This document shows positions 1-7,319 of a stretch of 14,278 nt of DNA, one piece after another (positions within the stretch are counted from its first letter, which is position 1; each line of letters starts with the position of its first letter). The DNA is from Lysobacterales bacterium. GTDB taxonomy: Bacteria > Pseudomonadota > Gammaproteobacteria > Xanthomonadales > Rhodanobacteraceae. The stretch covers positions 1 through 14,278 of the forward strand of contig JAAFHE010000022.1 in assembly GCA_013298265.1 (NCBI GenBank), read 5' to 3'. The position numbers were made by a program, and so were the translations under genes. Below the pieces are notes generated by a model. The model did no database searches and was not told the origin of the DNA. It was given only the letters and a program-made list of their open reading frames with translations.

Positions 1-698
1 GTCTCAGGTGAATTCAGATATTTCGGTCCGTCGCTTTTGGCCAGCACGCGGCCACCGAAGGCGATGATTCGTCCGCGCCGGTCCTGGATCGGAAACATGA
101 CCCGGTCGCGAAAGCGATCGTAGGTGCCGCGGTCGCCGCGAATCAGCATGCCGGACTTTTCGAGCAGAGCGATACGCTGCGGAGTGGAACCCAGCGCGCT
201 GCGCAGGCTGTCGTAGGCATCAGGTGCATAGCCTAGACCGAAGGTCGCCTGCGTTGCAGCATCGAGACCGCGGCCTTCGAAGTAAGCGCGTGCCGTCACA
301 CTGTCGACAAGTGCGCGCTGGTAATGGCGAGCCGCCTGTTCCAGTACCGTGTAAAGGTCGGCCGTATCGCTTTGCACCGGGGCGGCGGTGCGGCCACCTT
401 CGTAGGGCACCTTGAGGCCTACGCGGCCGGCGAGTTCCTCAATCGCATCGGGAAACTCGAGGCGGTCATAGTCCATCAGGAACTTGATTGCGCTGCCGTG
501 CGCGCCGCAGCCGAAGCAGTGGTAGAACTGCTTGTGTGGACTCACGGTGAACGAGGGCGAGCGCTCGTCATGGAACGGACAACGGGCGCTCCAGTCGCGG
601 CCCGCTTTCTTAAGTGGGATGCGTTCCTGGATCACATCGACGATGTCGATGCGTGCGAGCAGATCGTCGATGAAGCTGTCGGGGATGCGGCCGGCCAT
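1..698 (-). CDS. dnaG: DNA primase, N-terminal part (3' end beyond window)
   Basis: Primase makes the short RNA primers for Okazaki fragments and for replication initiation, working with the DnaB helicase. The 232 visible residues begin MAGRIPDSFIDDLLARIDIV. The CHC2-type zinc-binding site is complete: C40, H43, C61 and C64, the same numbering as in E. coli DnaG. The segment after it reaches the start of the RNA-polymerase core, with the conserved RDRVMFPIQDRRGRIIAFGG and PKYLNSPET stretches. The TOPRIM active site and the helicase-binding domain lie beyond the left edge. The ATG at 698 (reverse strand) gives the standard N-terminus; no strong Shine-Dalgarno is visible before it. It is the third gene of the rpsU-yqeY-dnaG operon and sits just behind a terminator-like hairpin, so its expression probably depends on readthrough. 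Identity is secure. Confidence 0.97.
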   Translation of the reverse strand, partial: MAGRIPDSFIDDLLARIDIVDVIQERIPLKKAGRDWSARCPFHDERSPSFTVSPHKQFYHCFGCGAHGSAIKFLMDYDRLEFPDAIEELAGRVGLKVPYEGGRTAAPVQSDTADLYTVLEQAARHYQRALVDSVTARAYFEGRGLDAATQATFGLGYAPDAYDSLRSALGSTPQRIALLEKSGMLIRGDRGTYDRFRDRVMFPIQDRRGRIIAFGGRVLAKSDGPKYLNSPE

Positions 699-741
699 CA
701 CGCTAGCATGCCGGAAGCGAGCCGGCTTTGAACGTTGAAAA

Positions 742-764
742 GCCGGAGCAGCGTGCGCTCCGGC
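742..764 (-). terminator. Terminator-like hairpin between yqeY and dnaG
   Basis: A perfect 8-bp inverted repeat, GCCGGAGC and GCTCCGGC with a 7-nt loop, starts its 23-nt span 8 nt past the yqeY stop codon. Read on the minus strand it is followed at once by TTTT, as in an intrinsic terminator, although the T run is short. Its place between yqeY and dnaG parallels the partial terminator known between rpsU and dnaG in E. coli, which keeps primase low relative to S21. Partial termination is inferred. Confidence 0.6.
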
Positions 765-771
765 AGAATAT

Positions 772-1224
772 TCAACCCAGACAGGCGAGCTTGCGCTTGA
801 CCAGTTCCGACAGGCTGCCCATGTCGGCGCGTCCTGCGACCTGTGGGCGGACCAGCGCGATCACCTTGCCCATGTCCTTGGGGCCGCTAGCGCCAACTTC
901 CGCGATGCTGGCGCTAATGATCGCGTCGATCTCCTCGGCGCCGAGCTGGGCCGGAAAATAGTCTTGCAGCACCGTCATTTCATACCGCTCTACCGCGGCC
1001 AGATCCTCACGGCCCGCCGCTTCGTACTGGCTCAGTGAATCCTTGCGCTGCTTGAGCATCTTTTCCAGTGCGGCGATGACCTGGGCGTCGTCGAGGACGA
1101 TGCGCTCGTCGACTTCGCGCTGTTTGATCGCGGCATTGATCAGGCGGATCACGCCGAGGCGGTCCTTCTCACCGCTTTTCATCGCGGTCTTCATGTCGTC
1201 GGTCAGACGTTGTTTCAGGGACAT
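772..1224 (-). CDS. yqeY: GatB/YqeY domain protein
   Basis: This 150-residue protein belongs to the YqeY family, which resembles the C-terminal tRNA-binding tail domain of GatB, the amidotransferase subunit. Its role when free-standing is not settled; a tRNA-related function is assumed from the fold. Family signatures are visible: SLKQRLTDDMKTAMKSGEKD near the N-terminus, RLINAAIKQREVDE, an acidic helix with QYEAAGREDL, DYFPAQL, and the C-terminal GKVIALVRPQVAGRADMG. The length is typical. A GTG start at 1251 would add nine residues, but it lies next to the upstream hairpin, and the ATG at 1224 gives the family-typical N-terminus. The position between rpsU and dnaG is frequent in bacteria. 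Hairpins flank the gene on both sides. Confidence 0.93.
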   Translation of the reverse strand: MSLKQRLTDDMKTAMKSGEKDRLGVIRLINAAIKQREVDERIVLDDAQVIAALEKMLKQRKDSLSQYEAAGREDLAAVERYEMTVLQDYFPAQLGAEEIDAIISASIAEVGASGPKDMGKVIALVRPQVAGRADMGSLSELVKRKLACLG

Positions 1225-1254
1225 GGCAGAATCTCGAAAGACGGAAAGCACAAA

Positions 1255-1280
1255 GCCGGCACCACTTGCGTGGAGCCGGC
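1255..1280 (-). terminator. Terminator-like hairpin between rpsU and yqeY
   Basis: On the minus strand the arms GCCGGCTCCAC and GTGGTGCCGGC pair over 11 positions with a single T-T mismatch, closed by a GCAA tetraloop of the stable GNRA class. TTTGTGCTTT follows, an interrupted T tract. The loop is GNRA only when read in the rpsU direction, which supports function on this strand. It begins 62 nt after the rpsU stop and ends about 30 nt before the yqeY start. It could act as a leaky terminator or as an mRNA 3'-end stabiliser. Confidence 0.5.
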
Positions 1281-1342
1281 CGGCGGAGCTACCCGCAGAA
1301 CGGGGAAATCAGTCAGGGCAGGCCGGGGCCTACCCCCCAAGC

Positions 1343-1558
1343 TCAGTACAGACGCTGACGCTTGGTCACGTCGCGCGAAACGCGACGGAGGTGACGCTTG
1401 ACGGCCGCAGCACGCTTGCGCTTGCGCTCCTGCGTCGGCTTTTCGTAGAACTCGCGCTTGCGCGTTTCGGCGAGAACGCCGGCCTTTTCACAGGTGCGCT
1501 TGAAGCGACGAAGGGCAAATTCGAAGGGTTCGTTTTCGCGAACTTTCACGTTAGGCAT
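1343..1558 (-). CDS. rpsU: 30S ribosomal protein S21
   Basis: S21 is a small basic protein of the 30S platform near the 3' end of 16S rRNA, needed for efficient initiation. The 71 residues match the usual length exactly. The sequence is recognisable throughout: [20 protein letters not shown], then [20 protein letters not shown], then an Arg/Lys-rich tail ending in KRQRLY. A GGAGA Shine-Dalgarno lies just upstream of the ATG at 1558, at plus-strand positions 1563-1567. An in-frame 22-residue extension to 1624 is open, but the RBS and family length rule it out. It is the first gene of the operon and diverges from tsaD across only 64 bp, the arrangement also found in E. coli. Confidence 0.97.
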   Translation of the reverse strand: MPNVKVRENEPFEFALRRFKRTCEKAGVLAETRKREFYEKPTQERKRKRAAAVKRHLRRVSRDVTKRQRLY

Positions 1559-1622
1559 GGGATCTCCGCTGTTACACTTGCGCCCCGTTCTTGGGCGAGC
1601 CGCGAAGTTTAGCGTGTCAGAC
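1559..1622. promoter_or_regulatory. Short divergent region between rpsU and tsaD
   Basis: These 64 bp must hold, or adjoin, the promoters of both the rpsU operon and tsaD. I could not find a convincing pair of -35 and -10 boxes for either direction. A small inverted repeat, CGCCC at 1581-1585 and GGGCG at 1593-1597, would fold with a 7-nt loop in the rpsU leader. The rpsU Shine-Dalgarno lies at 1563-1567. An alternative in-frame GTG start of tsaD is at 1614. Confidence 0.4.
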
Positions 1623-2660
1623 ATGCCGATTGCAAAGCCTGTACTGGGTATCGAGTCGTCCTGCGACGAGACCGGCGTGGCGGTCTACGACCCGCAGCGC
1701 GGTCTGCTGGCGCATCGCCTCTACAGCCAGGTTCGCCTGCATGCGGAATATGGCGGCGTCGTGCCCGAACTCGCCAGTCGCGACCACGTCCGCAAGCTGC
1801 TGCCGCTCGTGCGGGAAACTCTGGCCGCGGCAGGCATCGGCGTCGCTGATTTGGGAGGCATTGCCTACACCGCCGGTCCCGGTCTGATCGGTGCTTTGCT
1901 GGTCGGTGCATCCGCGGCGCGCGCGCTGGCCTGGTCGCTGGAGGTTCCGGCCATCGCCGTACATCATATGGAAGGCCACCTGCTGGCTCCGTTGCTCGAG
2001 GCAGATGCGCCGCAGGCGCCGTTCGTCGCGCTGCTGGTATCCGGCGGACATTCCATGCTGATAGCGGTGGACGCGATCGGTTCCTATCGCCTGCTCGGCG
2101 ACACGCTGGATGATGCTGCCGGTGAGGCCTTTGACAAGACCGCCAAGCTCATGGGGCTGCCGTATCCGGGCGGCCCAGAACTCGCGCGCCTGGCCGAGCG
2201 TGGCGAGTCCGGACGCTACAAGTTCTCGCGGCCAATGACGGATCGGCCCGGCCTCGACTTCAGTTTTTCTGGTCTCAAGACTCAGGTGTTGCTGGCCTGG
2301 AAGAACAGCGACCAGGGCGATACGACGCGTGCGAATATCGCGCGCGGCTTCGAGGAGGCCATCGTCGACACGCTGCGCATCAAATGCCTGCGTGCGTTGG
2401 AAGCGACCGGAGCCAGCTCGCTCGTGATCGCCGGTGGCGTCGGCGCCAACAAGCGCCTACGCGCGCAACTGGCGGAAGCCGCCCTGCGCCAGAATTTCCG
2501 CGTCTACTTTCCGCGTCCCGAGTTCTGCACCGACAACGGCGCGATGATTGCGCTGGCCGGTGCGCTGCGGTTGCAGGCAGGGCAGTTCGAAGGACCGGGC
2601 ATCAAGGTTTTTCCGCGCTGGGATCTGGAGCAACTGAGCCCGCTCTATCCGGCGGGTTGA
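1623..2660 (+). CDS. tsaD: tRNA N6-adenosine threonylcarbamoyltransferase TsaD
   Basis: TsaD (formerly Gcp/YgjD) transfers the threonylcarbamoyl group from threonylcarbamoyl-AMP to A37 of ANN-decoding tRNAs, with TsaB and TsaE as partners, in the cytoplasm. The 345 residues are close to the 337 of E. coli. The Kae1/TsaD signatures are clear: [15 protein letters not shown] (9-23), the metal ligands in HMEGH (H115 and H119), SGGHS (140-144), [10 protein letters not shown] (271-280) and [10 protein letters not shown] with D304 as the third ligand. An upstream in-frame GTG at 1614 would add three residues; the ATG at 1623 was preferred because it fits the family N-terminus. No strong Shine-Dalgarno is seen. 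It diverges from rpsU and is followed after 29 bp by folB, probably on the same transcript. Confidence 0.97.
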   Translation: MPIAKPVLGIESSCDETGVAVYDPQRGLLAHRLYSQVRLHAEYGGVVPELASRDHVRKLLPLVRETLAAAGIGVADLGGIAYTAGPGLIGALLVGASAARALAWSLEVPAIAVHHMEGHLLAPLLEADAPQAPFVALLVSGGHSMLIAVDAIGSYRLLGDTLDDAAGEAFDKTAKLMGLPYPGGPELARLAERGESGRYKFSRPMTDRPGLDFSFSGLKTQVLLAWKNSDQGDTTRANIARGFEEAIVDTLRIKCLRALEATGASSLVIAGGVGANKRLRAQLAEAALRQNFRVYFPRPEFCTDNGAMIALAGALRLQAGQFEGPGIKVFPRWDLEQLSPLYPAG

Positions 2661-2689
2661 CGTTCGCCTAGCTAAGGAGAAGGACGATC

Positions 2690-3049
2690 ATGGATACCGT
2701 TTTCATCGAAGATCTGCGCATAGAAACTGTCATCGGCATCTATGACTGGGAGCGCCAGATCCGCCAGGTCGTGGCCCTCGATCTGGAAATGGCGTTCGAC
2801 AACCGCAGGCCGGCGGCCAGCGACAAGATCGTCGACACGCTGGACTACAAAGCCGTATCAAAGCGCCTGATCGCATTCGTCGAAGCGGCGCACTACGAAC
2901 TTGTCGAGACGCTGGCCGAGGAATGCGCGCGCATTGTCCGCGACGAGTTCGGTGTCGCTTGGCTGCGCCTGCGCCTGGCCAAGCCCGGTGCGGTGCGCGG
3001 TTCCAAGGCCGTGGGCGTCGTCATCGAGCGCGGCAGCAAGCCGGCCTGA
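2690..3049 (+). CDS. folB: Dihydroneopterin aldolase FolB
   Basis: FolB cleaves 7,8-dihydroneopterin to 6-hydroxymethyl-7,8-dihydropterin and glycolaldehyde in folate biosynthesis. At 119 residues it has the standard length. Visible family features are MDTVFIEDLRIETVIGIYDW at the N-terminus with the conserved glutamate E21 of the pterin-binding GIYDWER stretch, DYKAV (52-56), ELVETLAE (70-77), and LAKPGAVRG with the catalytic lysine K98. A good Shine-Dalgarno, TAAGGAGA at 2673-2680, precedes the ATG with ordinary spacing. It lies 29 bp after tsaD and 5 bp before folK, which catalyses the next step, so translation of folB and folK is likely coupled. Confidence 0.96.
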   Translation: MDTVFIEDLRIETVIGIYDWERQIRQVVALDLEMAFDNRRPAASDKIVDTLDYKAVSKRLIAFVEAAHYELVETLAEECARIVRDEFGVAWLRLRLAKPGAVRGSKAVGVVIERGSKPA

Positions 3050-3054
3050 TCGCG

Positions 3055-3540
3055 ATGGAACTGGCATACCTGAGTCTGGGTTCCAACGTGGAGCCCGTGC
3101 GCAACTTGTCTTCTGCACTCGCGGCGCTAAGCGCACGTTTCGGCGATGTGCGTGTGTCCGCCGCGTATCGTTTTCCGGCGGTTGGTTTCGACGGTGCCGA
3201 TTTCGTCAATCTGGCCGCGATCATCGAGGCCGATCTCCCCGCTGCTGCATTGAACGACTGGTTGCACGCGCTGGAAGATCGGCATGGACGGCGGCGTGAC
3301 GTGCCACGCTTTTCCGATCGCACGCTCGACATCGACATCGTGCTCTATGGCTCGCAAGTGTTGCAGGGCGACGGCAATCTGCAGGTACCGCGCGACGAAC
3401 TTAGACATGCATTCGTGCTGCGCCCGTTGGCCGAGATCGCACCGGAAGCCGTGGTACCGACCAAGCGCCAGAGCTTGCGGCAGCTATGGCTGCAGCATCC
3501 GGACCATGGGCGCAAATTCCAACGCGTGGCGCTGGATTGA
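3055..3540 (+). CDS. folK: HPPK (FolK), 2-amino-4-hydroxy-6-hydroxymethyldihydropteridine diphosphokinase
   Basis: FolK transfers pyrophosphate from ATP to 6-hydroxymethyl-7,8-dihydropterin, the product of FolB, ahead of dihydropteroate synthase. The 161 residues are normal for a single-domain HPPK. The N-terminal AYLSLGSNVEPVRNL, the pterin-site region FVNLAA, and DRTLDIDIVLYG with the Mg-binding D92 and D94 are present, as is AFVLRPLAEIAPE. Two places differ from E. coli HPPK: the segment usually written F/W-G-P-R is FSDR (86-89), and the usual VPH is VPR (111-113). Both magnesium aspartates and the first arginine are kept, so activity is expected. The ATG at 3055, five bases after the folB stop, was chosen; the longer in-frame reading overlaps folB and has no homology to HPPK. 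Confidence 0.93.
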   Translation: MELAYLSLGSNVEPVRNLSSALAALSARFGDVRVSAAYRFPAVGFDGADFVNLAAIIEADLPAAALNDWLHALEDRHGRRRDVPRFSDRTLDIDIVLYGSQVLQGDGNLQVPRDELRHAFVLRPLAEIAPEAVVPTKRQSLRQLWLQHPDHGRKFQRVALD

Positions 3541-3565
3541 TCAGATCGTTTTCTCCTGCCGGCAA

Positions 3566-4306
3566 TCAGATGCCCAGCGAGCGTCCGCCGTCAATGTGAA
3601 CGATCTCGCCGGTGACGTATGGCGCATCCCGCAGCAGCCATAGTGCAGCCGATGCCACATCCTGCGGCGAGCCCGCACGAGCGAGCGGCACACGCGCCAG
3701 CAGTGCCTGCTGTTCCAGCGTGGTCTTGCCGCTTTCTGGCCACAGGATGGCGCCCGGCGCGATCGCGTTCACACGCACCTGCGGCGCAAGATCCAGCGCG
3801 AGCGCACGCGTCATCATCACGAGTGCCGCCTTGGCCATACAGTAGACCGGATGCCGCGCCAGCGGACGTTCCGCATAGATATCGACCAGGTTGACAATGC
3901 AGCCGCCCGTCTGCGCGAGCGCTGCGGCGGCAGCCTGGGCGAGAAAAAACGGCGCGCGCGCATTGCTTGCGAACAGTTCGTCCCATTGCGCCGGCGTGAC
4001 GCTGCCGACCGGGGTCGCCTCGAACGCCGAGGCATTGTTGATCAGCGCATCGAGGCGCCCAAAACGTTCCAGCGCTGCGTCGATCAGGTCCGGCAGCATT
4101 TCCACATTGGTCAGATCAGCCTGCAGTACCAGCACGCTATCCGGTCGCTGCAACTCGAGTTCCTTTGCGAGGTCGTCGAGTTCTGCACGCGAGCGACGGC
4201 AATGCAGCGCAAGATCGTAGCCGGCGGCGTGCAGACTGCGCGCAATCTGCGCACCGACGCGCCTGGCTGAACCGGTCACCAGCGCCACGGGACGGATATC
4301 GGTCAT
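3566..4306 (-). CDS. Pteridine reductase, PTR1/FolM-type short-chain dehydrogenase
   Basis: This is an NADPH-dependent short-chain dehydrogenase of 246 residues. It probably reduces dihydropterins or dihydrofolate, like E. coli FolM (dihydromonapterin reductase) and trypanosomatid PTR1. The cofactor motif is TGSARRVG (11-18), the TGxxxRxG form of pteridine reductases rather than the usual TGxxxGxG. NNAS follows at 90-93. The catalytic residues are D142, Y155 and K159: aspartate replaces the classical SDR serine (NLVDIYAERPLARHPVYCMAK), as in PTR1. GAILWPE and GEIVHIDGG follow. The ATG at 4306 is supported by a GAGGTG Shine-Dalgarno (4313-4318, six bases away), so a longer reading to 4351 is unlikely. 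It converges on folK with 25 bp between. FolM itself or a broader pteridine reductase are both possible, so no symbol is given. Confidence 0.88.
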   Translation of the reverse strand: MTDIRPVALVTGSARRVGAQIARSLHAAGYDLALHCRRSRAELDDLAKELELQRPDSVLVLQADLTNVEMLPDLIDAALERFGRLDALINNASAFEATPVGSVTPAQWDELFASNARAPFFLAQAAAAALAQTGGCIVNLVDIYAERPLARHPVYCMAKAALVMMTRALALDLAPQVRVNAIAPGAILWPESGKTTLEQQALLARVPLARAGSPQDVASAALWLLRDAPYVTGEIVHIDGGRSLGI

Positions 4307-4371
4307 CTGCTGCACCTCGGCTATGCTTGCGCCCTCGCGATTGCCCCACACCCTAGCAGCGAAGACCTGCC

Positions 4372-5502
4372 TTGCGCATTGATCTGCCTGAACCGACTTC
4401 TGCCGAACGCGAGCATAGCGCCACGCTGCAGGGATTCATCCGCAACGAAATCGCGGCGAAAGGGCCATTGCCGTTCTCACGATTCATGGAACTGGCGATG
4501 TACGCGCCCGGACTCGGCTACTACAGCGCCGGCAAGACCAAGTTCGGCGCCGCAGGCGACTTCATCACGGCGCCGGAACTTGGCAGTGTCTTCGCGCGCT
4601 GCGTGACTCGGGCGATCGCGCCGACGCTGCGCGATATCGGCGCTCACTCACAGATGATCGAGCTCGGCGGCGGCAGCGGCGCCTTCGCCGAGGATTGCCT
4701 GCGCGAACTCGCCCACCTCGATGCTTTGCCTGCGCGCTATTCGTTGCTCGAACCCAGTGCTGACCTGCGCCAGCGGCAGCGCGAGCGGTTACAGCAGCTG
4801 CCGGCCGAGATTGCCGAGCGTGTGCACTGGATCGATCGCCCGCCTGACGACGACTGGCAGGGAGTGCTGTTCGCTAACGAAGTGCTCGATGCTTTGCCCG
4901 CCACGCGCTTCGGCATTCGCGACGGTGAAGTGTTCGAGGAGCACGTCATCGATGCTGGCGGCGAAGGCTTCGTCAGCATCGACCTGCCCGCCGAGAGCTT
5001 CACCGCCAATGCCGTGCGGCATATCGAGCGCGACCTAGGCCATGGCCTCGCCGACGGCTACCGTTCTGAAGTGCTGCCGCAGTTGCCGTACTGGATCCAG
5101 GCGGTCTGCGGTGGGTTGCAGCGCGGCATGGCGCTGTTCGTCGACTACGGCTATACGCGGCGCGAGTTCTATCGTGAAGATCGCCACGGCGGCACGCTGA
5201 TGGCGACCTATCGGCATCGTGCGCATACGGATGTGCTATCGCGCGTCGGCCTGCAGGACCTGACTGCGTTCGTCGATTTCAGTGCGCTGGCTGAAGCTGC
5301 GACGCGAGCCGGGTTCCGCATCGCCGGCCTCGGCACGCAGGCCGATTTCCTGATGGCCAACGGCCTGGACGTGGTGTTTGCGCAAGCCTATGCGGCGGCC
5401 GGGGACGAGGCAGTCCGCTACCGGCTATCGCAGGAAGTGAAGCGGTTGACCTTGCCGGCGGAAATGGGCGAGACATTCAAGGTCATGGCGTGCGAACGCT
5501 GA
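4372..5502 (+). CDS. MidA/NDUFAF7-family SAM-dependent methyltransferase
   Basis: This 376-residue protein belongs to the COG1565/Methyltransf_28 family, whose mitochondrial member NDUFAF7 (MidA) methylates an arginine of the complex I subunit NDUFS2. The bacterial substrate is not established. Visible features in order: PFSRFMELAMYAPGLGYYS (34-52), GDFITAPELGSVF (62-74), SAM motif I IELGGGSGAFAED (96-108), LLEPS (125-129), FANEVLDALP (167-176), LFVDYGYTRREFY (255-267), GTLMATYRHRAH (274-285) and DLTAFVDF (296-303). The in-frame TAG at 4354 leaves the TTG at 4372 as the only plausible start giving the family N-terminus; the RBS is weak. It diverges from the pteridine reductase gene across 65 bp. 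Its TGA overlaps an ATG (TGATG) at 5500-5504. Confidence 0.9.
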   Translation: MRIDLPEPTSAEREHSATLQGFIRNEIAAKGPLPFSRFMELAMYAPGLGYYSAGKTKFGAAGDFITAPELGSVFARCVTRAIAPTLRDIGAHSQMIELGGGSGAFAEDCLRELAHLDALPARYSLLEPSADLRQRQRERLQQLPAEIAERVHWIDRPPDDDWQGVLFANEVLDALPATRFGIRDGEVFEEHVIDAGGEGFVSIDLPAESFTANAVRHIERDLGHGLADGYRSEVLPQLPYWIQAVCGGLQRGMALFVDYGYTRREFYREDRHGGTLMATYRHRAHTDVLSRVGLQDLTAFVDFSALAEAATRAGFRIAGLGTQADFLMANGLDVVFAQAYAAAGDEAVRYRLSQEVKRLTLPAEMGETFKVMACER

Positions 5503-5705
5503 TGCACGCGTCGCCCGTTGCAGACACGGCGGCGGGCCATCCGGGACAAGGTCGTGCTGGTCGGGATGGCGCTCCTGCGCGGGTCCTGACGCGTGATCTG
5601 GCCAGCATCGCGTACGTGGTTTACCGAAATGCCCCTGAATCGCCCGAAGTCCGCCGCGCACGCGTCAGCGGTGCGCGCGACGCTGCGCCAATCATTGCTG
5701 CGTGA
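5502..5705 (+). CDS. Doubtful small ORF between methyltransferase and VanZ-like genes
   Basis: A 67-codon ORF fills most of the 211-bp gap. Its ATG overlaps the methyltransferase stop codon as TGATG, and its TGA overlaps an in-frame GTG start of the VanZ-like gene as GTGA (5702-5705). Such overlaps are typical of translationally coupled genes. The protein, MHASPVADTAAGHPGQGR onward, is rich in Ala and Arg, has no membrane segment or signal peptide, and I recognise no family. Third codon positions look less GC-rich than in the neighbouring genes, which argues against coding. It may equally be non-coding spacer or a decayed remnant. On the opposite strand I see only low-complexity Arg-rich readings. 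Confidence 0.25.
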   Translation: MHASPVADTAAGHPGQGRAGRDGAPARVLTRDLASIAYVVYRNAPESPEVRRARVSGARDAAPIIAA

Positions 5706-5713
5706 GCCCTGCC

Positions 5714-6109
5714 ATGAAGTGGAATCCGCGCCCTCTGCGGCATATGTGGTTGTGGCGCGGCGGTGGCCGCGCGCTGGTTCTCGCGTCGATCGCCGTCGCG
5801 TTGCTGCCGGCGCCACCGGGAATGGGCAGTTTCACGTTCGACGACAAGATCGCGCATGCGGTCGCGTTTGCGCTCCTGATGCTCTGGTACGCGCAGATCT
5901 ACGCCGGTCGCCGTGACCGTGTGCGCTGCGCGTCAAGCCTCGCCGTTCTGGGGCTCATCATCGAACTCTTGCAGAGCCTGGTGCCCTACCGTAGCGCCGA
6001 CGGATGGGACCTCGTCGCGGACTGCGTCGGCGTCGGCCTCGGGTTTCTGCTGGCACAGACACGCCTGGGCAACATGCTCAGCCGTTTCGAGATTCAGCCG
6101 GCGGCTTGA
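5714..6109 (+). CDS. VanZ-like family membrane protein
   Basis: A 131-residue membrane protein with the VanZ-like layout. Hydrophobic segments lie at about residues 22-34 ([13 protein letters not shown]), 46-62 (following [10 protein letters not shown], the typical DK-x-x-H motif), 75-90 ([16 protein letters not shown]) and 102-114. The second family signature, [20 protein letters not shown] with its conserved E, Q, R and D, is present. VanZ itself gives low-level teicoplanin resistance by an unknown route; most chromosomal homologues have no known function, so resistance should not be inferred. The ATG at 5714 was chosen; an in-frame GTG at 5702 would add four residues and overlap the upstream small ORF. 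Neither has a clear Shine-Dalgarno. The 3' end overlaps cca by 32 bp tail-to-tail. Confidence 0.8.
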   Translation: MKWNPRPLRHMWLWRGGGRALVLASIAVALLPAPPGMGSFTFDDKIAHAVAFALLMLWYAQIYAGRRDRVRCASSLAVLGLIIELLQSLVPYRSADGWDLVADCVGVGLGFLLAQTRLGNMLSRFEIQPAA

Positions 6110-7319
6110 GCGCCGCGACGGCAGCGACGCGTTTGCGCCGCACGGCTTCGCCGATGGCCGGTCCGGTCAGGCCCTGTGCGACGAAGGGCTTGGCATTGAT
6201 GGCCGCGGCAGCGGCGAACGCCTGGCGCAGCCAGTCGGCCTGCGGATACGGCGCTTCGTTCAAGCCGAGGCGACCGCGCTTGTCGGCGCTGCACACCAGC
6301 AGGAACTGCTCAATGCGTTCCTTCTTCCGAAAACCGTCCAGTTGCTCGAACAGCTCGACGACGGTGGAGGGACGCAACTCGAAAGCCCGGTGCGCGTTGA
6401 GGTGCAGGCGGCAACACAATACGGCCAGCTCGACGAATTCGGTGGGCGGACGATAGCGCTCGGCGATGGCGCGGATCGGCGCGACGCCGCTGGCTTCATG
6501 GCCGACATGGCGCGGCAACTGCTCCGTTGGCGTCAGTGCCTTGCCGAGATCGTGCACGAGTGCGCACCAGCCGATGAGCGGATCGCCCGGTGCAAGACGC
6601 GCAGCCATGTCGACGACCATCTCCGTGTGAATGCCCGTATCGATTTCCGGATGATATTCGGCGCGCTGCGGCACGCCGTACAGCGCATCGATCGGCGGAA
6701 ACAGCCGGGCAAGCGCGCCGCAATCGCGCAGCACGCGCAGGAAGGCTGAGGGCTGCGGCTCCGTCAGTGCGCGTCGCGTCTCGGCCCAGACCCGTTCGGC
6801 AACGAGATGGTCGACCTCGCCGTTGTCGACCATCGCCCGCAACAAGGTCTGGGTTTCCGGCGCTAGCGTGAAGCCGAGCGGCGCGTAGCGGGCGGCGAAA
6901 CGCGCCACGCGCAGCAGGCGCACCGGATCTTCGACAAAGGCGTCGGACACATGGCGCAGCACACGAAGTTCCAGATCCTGAGCGCCGCCGAACGGATCGA
7001 CGAGACGGCCGGCCGCGTCCTCGGCCATGGCGTTGATGGTGAGGTCGCGTCTGCGCAGGTCGTCCTCAAGGGTGACCGTGTGGCTCGTGTCGAACGCAAA
7101 ACCGGCGTAGCCGCGTCCGCTTTTGCGCTCGGTCCGGGCCAGCGCGTATTCCTCGCTGCTGTGGGGATGCAGGAAAACCGGGAAATCCTTGCCGACCGGC
7201 TTGTAGCCCTGCTCTACCATCTGCTGCGGGGTGGCGCCGACCACGACATAGTCGCGATCGCTGGCGGGTCGGCCCAGCAGGCGGTCGCGCACCGCGCCGC
7301 CAACGAGGTAGATCTGCAT
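6078..7319 (-). CDS. cca: CCA tRNA nucleotidyltransferase, multifunctional type
   Basis: Cca adds or repairs the 3'-terminal CCA of tRNAs; the gammaproteobacterial long form also carries an HD domain with phosphohydrolase activities. At 413 residues it matches E. coli Cca (412). Motifs: [13 protein letters not shown] (5-17); the catalytic metal aspartates D21 and D23 in [20 protein letters not shown] (89-99); [16 protein letters not shown] (130-145), typical of class II enzymes. The HD domain shows H231 (GIHTEMV), H256-D257 (VHDLGK), H271/H274 (RHVGHE) and H306. The ATG at 7319 gives the exact family N-terminus MQIYLVGG. The last 32 bp overlap the convergent VanZ-like gene, so there is no room for an independent terminator between them. 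Confidence 0.97.
   Translation of the reverse strand: MQIYLVGGAVRDRLLGRPASDRDYVVVGATPQQMVEQGYKPVGKDFPVFLHPHSSEEYALARTERKSGRGYAGFAFDTSHTVTLEDDLRRRDLTINAMAEDAAGRLVDPFGGAQDLELRVLRHVSDAFVEDPVRLLRVARFAARYAPLGFTLAPETQTLLRAMVDNGEVDHLVAERVWAETRRALTEPQPSAFLRVLRDCGALARLFPPIDALYGVPQRAEYHPEIDTGIHTEMVVDMAARLAPGDPLIGWCALVHDLGKALTPTEQLPRHVGHEASGVAPIRAIAERYRPPTEFVELAVLCCRLHLNAHRAFELRPSTVVELFEQLDGFRKKERIEQFLLVCSADKRGRLGLNEAPYPQADWLRQAFAAAAAINAKPFVAQGLTGPAIGEAVRRKRVAAVAALKPPAESRNG

Noticed and set aside
324..731. 135-codon plus-strand ORF over the dnaG start
   Set aside because: The opposite strand encodes the DnaG zinc-binding and core sequences with all key residues, so this is a shadow.
1282..1342. Small inverted repeats (such as AGGCC/GGCCT at 1320-1331) just after rpsU
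   Set aside because: Loops are too small and no T tract follows. They are expected by chance at this GC content.
5418..5816. 132-codon minus-strand ORF across the methyltransferase/VanZ-like gap
   Set aside because: It is low-complexity and Arg-rich, overlaps two genes antisense, and shows no family features.
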